Shown: positions 61,989-64,000 of the stretch, in pieces
Numbering within the stretch: the stretch's first letter is position 1
How the letters are laid out: each line of letters begins with the position of its first letter
Notes under the pieces: model-generated
The model's input: the letters and a program-made list of their open reading frames with translations, nothing else
Database searches by the model: none
What the model was told of the DNA's origin: nothing
Translations under genes and position numbers: made by a program
From: Sphingobacterium multivorum
Lineage (GTDB): Bacteria > Bacteroidota > Bacteroidia > Sphingobacteriales > Sphingobacteriaceae
Direction: 5' to 3'
Length of the DNA stretch: 64,000 nt
NCBI RefSeq assembly: GCF_039511225.1
Contig: NZ_CP154261.1
Coordinates: forward strand, 2,604,001 to 2,668,000

Positions 61989-63569
61989 TTATTGTATCAA
62001 CTTTTTAATATCTTCAAGACTATCGATCTCTGCGGCGGTCTTGTCTTTTCGCCAGCGTAATATCCTCGGAAAACGTAGCGCTACACCAGATTTATGACGT
62101 TTGCTGTATCCAATGCCTTCAAAGGCAATTTCAAAAACTAGTTCAGGTTTAACGGTTCTTACTGGGCCGAATTTCTCTAATGAATTCTGTTTCACAAAGC
62201 GGCTAACTTCTAGAATTTCCTTGTCTGTAAGACCTGAATAGGCTTTTGCGATCGTTACAAGCTGATCATCATCCCTTATGGCAAAAGTATAATCGGTATA
62301 ATGGGCACTTCGGCGGCCACTTCCTTTCTGTGCATAAATGAGGACAGCGTCTATGCTCATGGGGTTTACCTTCCATTTCCACCAGTCGCCTTTTTTGCGG
62401 CCGGCATGATAAGCGGAGTCCTTTTTCTTGAGCATTAGTCCTTCGCTGTTTACCTCGCGCGAGTTTGCCTGTATGTCTTGGAGGGCTGGCCAGTTTTGCA
62501 CCTGTATTAAGGGGGAAAGCTGTAGCGTGCTGTCTGAGTTTGCGGCTGAAAGCTGTTCCAGTTGTGTGCGTCTGTATGCAAGAGGCTTATCGCGCAGATC
62601 GATACCATCCAGTTCGACAATATCATAAAGGTAGACTGAAATAGGTACTTCTTCACGCAGCGACTTTGGAATGGTCTTTCGGTTGATTCGTTTTTGCAGT
62701 TCAGAGAAGTTGAGGACACGGCCGTCTCTGACGGCGAGGATCTCACCGTCAAGCACAAAGCTTCCTTTCCATTGTTTGAGGGCTTCGGTAATTTCAGGGA
62801 ACTGCGCTGTCACGAGTTCCTCTCCGCGAGACCAGATATGTATTTCATCTTCGCGCTTGATGAGTTGGCCGCGTATACCGTCCCATTTGTATTCTGCCTG
62901 CCATTCGGCTAGGGAGCCTAGCTCTTCGGGGCCCTTTTCTAAAGGATAGGCAAGGCAGAATGGATAAGGTTTGGAGCGGTTGGTATCGCTGTAAGCGCCA
63001 TTGACGAGTTTGTCGAATTCTACCGCATGCGGATTCCATTCGCCCATGATACTATGCGCTACTGCGCTTGCTTCGCTGTTGGTGTACTGCGCAATTGTAT
63101 TGATTAATCCCTTATCCGAAACACCTAACCTGAAGCTTCCGCCAAGCAGCTTATTGAAAATGAAACGCTCAACGGTATTTAGTGCATTCCAGGAACGAAG
63201 AACAAAAGCTTTTTTTTGGGCTATACTGTCATCCCGAATGGCAATGATCTCGTCCATCCATTCACTCAGACTTTTTTCGATCAGCTGTGACGGTGGTGGG
63301 AGCAGCAGCGACAAGGTCTCGGCCAGATCACCTACTGCAGCATACGATTCTATAAATAACCATTCGGGGATTCCTGTGATTTCCAAGGTCCATGTTTTGA
63401 GATCCTTGATCGCGATGCTGCGTTTTGGTCTTTTGCCAGTCATCAGGGCAAGAAACCAAAGTTTGTCTTTTTCGGAAGCCTGGTTGAAAAAGGTTAAAAT
63501 AGCTTCTTTCTTCGAGTTGGTCTTATTGCTGCTGTCAAGCGCATGGATCAATGTAGCAAATTCTTTCAT
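61989..63569 (-). CDS. ATP-dependent DNA ligase (cluster-associated)
   Basis: This 526-aa ligase has an N-terminal alpha-helical domain (about 1-190) and the adenylation domain with the active-site lysine in AEYKWDGIRGQLI (KxDG). FVLDGEI, SEGLMLKKKD and KGDWWKWK mark later motifs. A C-terminal OB region follows, ending RFPRILRWRKDKTAAEIDSLEDI. It is the smaller ATP-dependent ligase of the DNA damage response cluster and would seal nicks or breaks. It lies 18 bp before the helicase gene. Confidence 0.92.
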   Translation of the reverse strand: MKEFATLIHALDSSNKTNSKKEAILTFFNQASEKDKLWFLALMTGKRPKRSIAIKDLKTWTLEITGIPEWLFIESYAAVGDLAETLSLLLPPPSQLIEKSLSEWMDEIIAIRDDSIAQKKAFVLRSWNALNTVERFIFNKLLGGSFRLGVSDKGLINTIAQYTNSEASAVAHSIMGEWNPHAVEFDKLVNGAYSDTNRSKPYPFCLAYPLEKGPEELGSLAEWQAEYKWDGIRGQLIKREDEIHIWSRGEELVTAQFPEITEALKQWKGSFVLDGEILAVRDGRVLNFSELQKRINRKTIPKSLREEVPISVYLYDIVELDGIDLRDKPLAYRRTQLEQLSAANSDSTLQLSPLIQVQNWPALQDIQANSREVNSEGLMLKKKDSAYHAGRKKGDWWKWKVNPMSIDAVLIYAQKGSGRRSAHYTDYTFAIRDDDQLVTIAKAYSGLTDKEILEVSRFVKQNSLEKFGPVRTVKPELVFEIAFEGIGYSKRHKSGVALRFPRILRWRKDKTAAEIDSLEDIKKLIQ

Positions 63570-63572
63570 ACG

Positions 63573-64000
63573 CTATTCTGTTGTTTGGGTTTGAGGGTCC
63601 TCTTCATCTCCGTATTGCGTCTTAACTTCTTCGGCCTCAATACCGATTTCATTCAGATATTTGGCAAATGTTGCCGTCTGTCCGTGTGTGACATATACTT
63701 TTTCGGCAGCACTACCACGTATCGCCTGCAATAAGCCCTGCCAGTCGGCATGATCGCTGATCGCAAAGCCGGCATCAGCGCTGCGCCATCGCCGTGCGCC
63801 ACGGATTTGCATCCATCCGGAGCAGATCGCATGGGCGACATGCGGTATTTTCTGTAGAAGTTGACTGTCCAGCAAAGCGGGCGGCAGCAGCACAATTTGA
63901 TTGTCAAGCTGCTTGAGCTCCGATTTTAAATCGGCGATGCGGTAATTTGGTAATTTTATACCTGCTTGACTATAGGCTTCGTTTAGCTTGGCAATGCTGT
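63573..64000 (-). CDS. Ligase-associated MBL-fold exonuclease (5' end cut)
   Basis: The 3' part of the gene (about 142 codons) is in the window, and the reading frame stays open through the right edge, so the start is outside. The visible part includes IVLLPPALL, GWMQIRGARRWR and the DHADWQGLL ... VYVTHGQTATFAKYL motif, matching the C-terminal half of the metallo-beta-lactamase/beta-CASP exonucleases of this DNA damage cluster. The stop is 3 bp before the ligase start, giving a tight operon. Confidence 0.82.
   Translation of the reverse strand, partial: SIAKLNEAYSQAGIKLPNYRIADLKSELKQLDNQIVLLPPALLDSQLLQKIPHVAHAICSGWMQIRGARRWRSADAGFAISDHADWQGLLQAIRGSAAEKVYVTHGQTATFAKYLNEIGIEAEEVKTQYGDEEDPQTQTTE

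Noticed and set aside
1-64000. Search for CRISPR arrays, tRNA, rRNA, prophage or complete insertion sequences
   Set aside because: No regularly spaced direct repeats, tRNA-like cloverleaf, rRNA sequence, transposase or integrase gene was recognised by eye.

Overview
The window is a chromosomal segment of a Bacteroidota bacterium, most likely of the family Sphingobacteriaceae (Sphingobacterium-like). The evidence is a SusC/SusD pair, an ECF sigma/FecR/TonB-receptor cassette, FISUMP-type fimbrillin-like lipoproteins, many AraC regulators, HmuY-type heme lipoproteins, the four-gene ligase-associated DNA repair cluster, and a TAnnTTTG-type promoter element. No rRNA, tRNA, CRISPR array or complete insertion sequence was seen. 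The genus is inferred from gene content and protein style only.

Region 0.1-11.3 kb holds two loci of the same design, each a 59-66 aa peptide followed by a FISUMP lipoprotein (minus strand, 2158-159 and 10217-8432). Between them lie regulators: Crp/Fnr, two paralogous AraC proteins and a TPR-AraC hybrid, plus the relic of an isochorismatase-family gene. A receiver-domain protein (10894) follows, coupled by ATGA to a 59-codon ORF that carries a G9 tract. Region 11.3-18.5 kb is an ECF sigma / anti-sigma / STN-TonB receptor / two-lipoprotein operon, with a perfect 29-bp palindrome ahead of the sigma gene. Region 18.7-24.7 kb is a mixed stretch: phosphodiesterase, small protein, HTH regulator, DUF6265-like lipoprotein, DUF3995-like membrane protein, and an AraC-nitrilase pair.

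Region 24.8-36.5 kb is the most striking part. A TAnnTTTG box is followed by overlapping mini-ORFs, the second ending in a Cys-rich tail (MCSCG). Then comes a colinear run of eight genes: SusC, SusD, two DoxX-like membrane paralogues, a CstB-like metallo-beta-lactamase/rhodanese protein, a single-Cys thioredoxin-like lipoprotein, a 53-aa lipoprotein and a phytoene-desaturase-like FAD enzyme. I read it as a sulfur-responsive uptake and persulfide-handling operon. Region 36.6-43.1 kb holds an SDR, a third AraC paralogue with 22-bp-phased direct repeats upstream, a TlpA-like thioredoxin, a cold-shock protein, a FabH-like synthase and a DUF4932-like protein.

Region 43.3-58.8 kb is a heme/iron island: heme oxygenase, S41 peptidase, diheme cytochrome c peroxidase, four HmuY-like proteins mixed with two Ig-like lipoproteins, a TonB receptor, divergent hmuTUV and a PchR-like AraC regulator. 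Four copies of a near-palindrome fitting TTTAGAATnATTCTAAA sit in front of its transcription units. Region 58.8-64 kb is the ligase-associated DNA damage cluster: PdeM, Lhr-type helicase, ATP-dependent ligase and an MBL exonuclease cut by the right edge.
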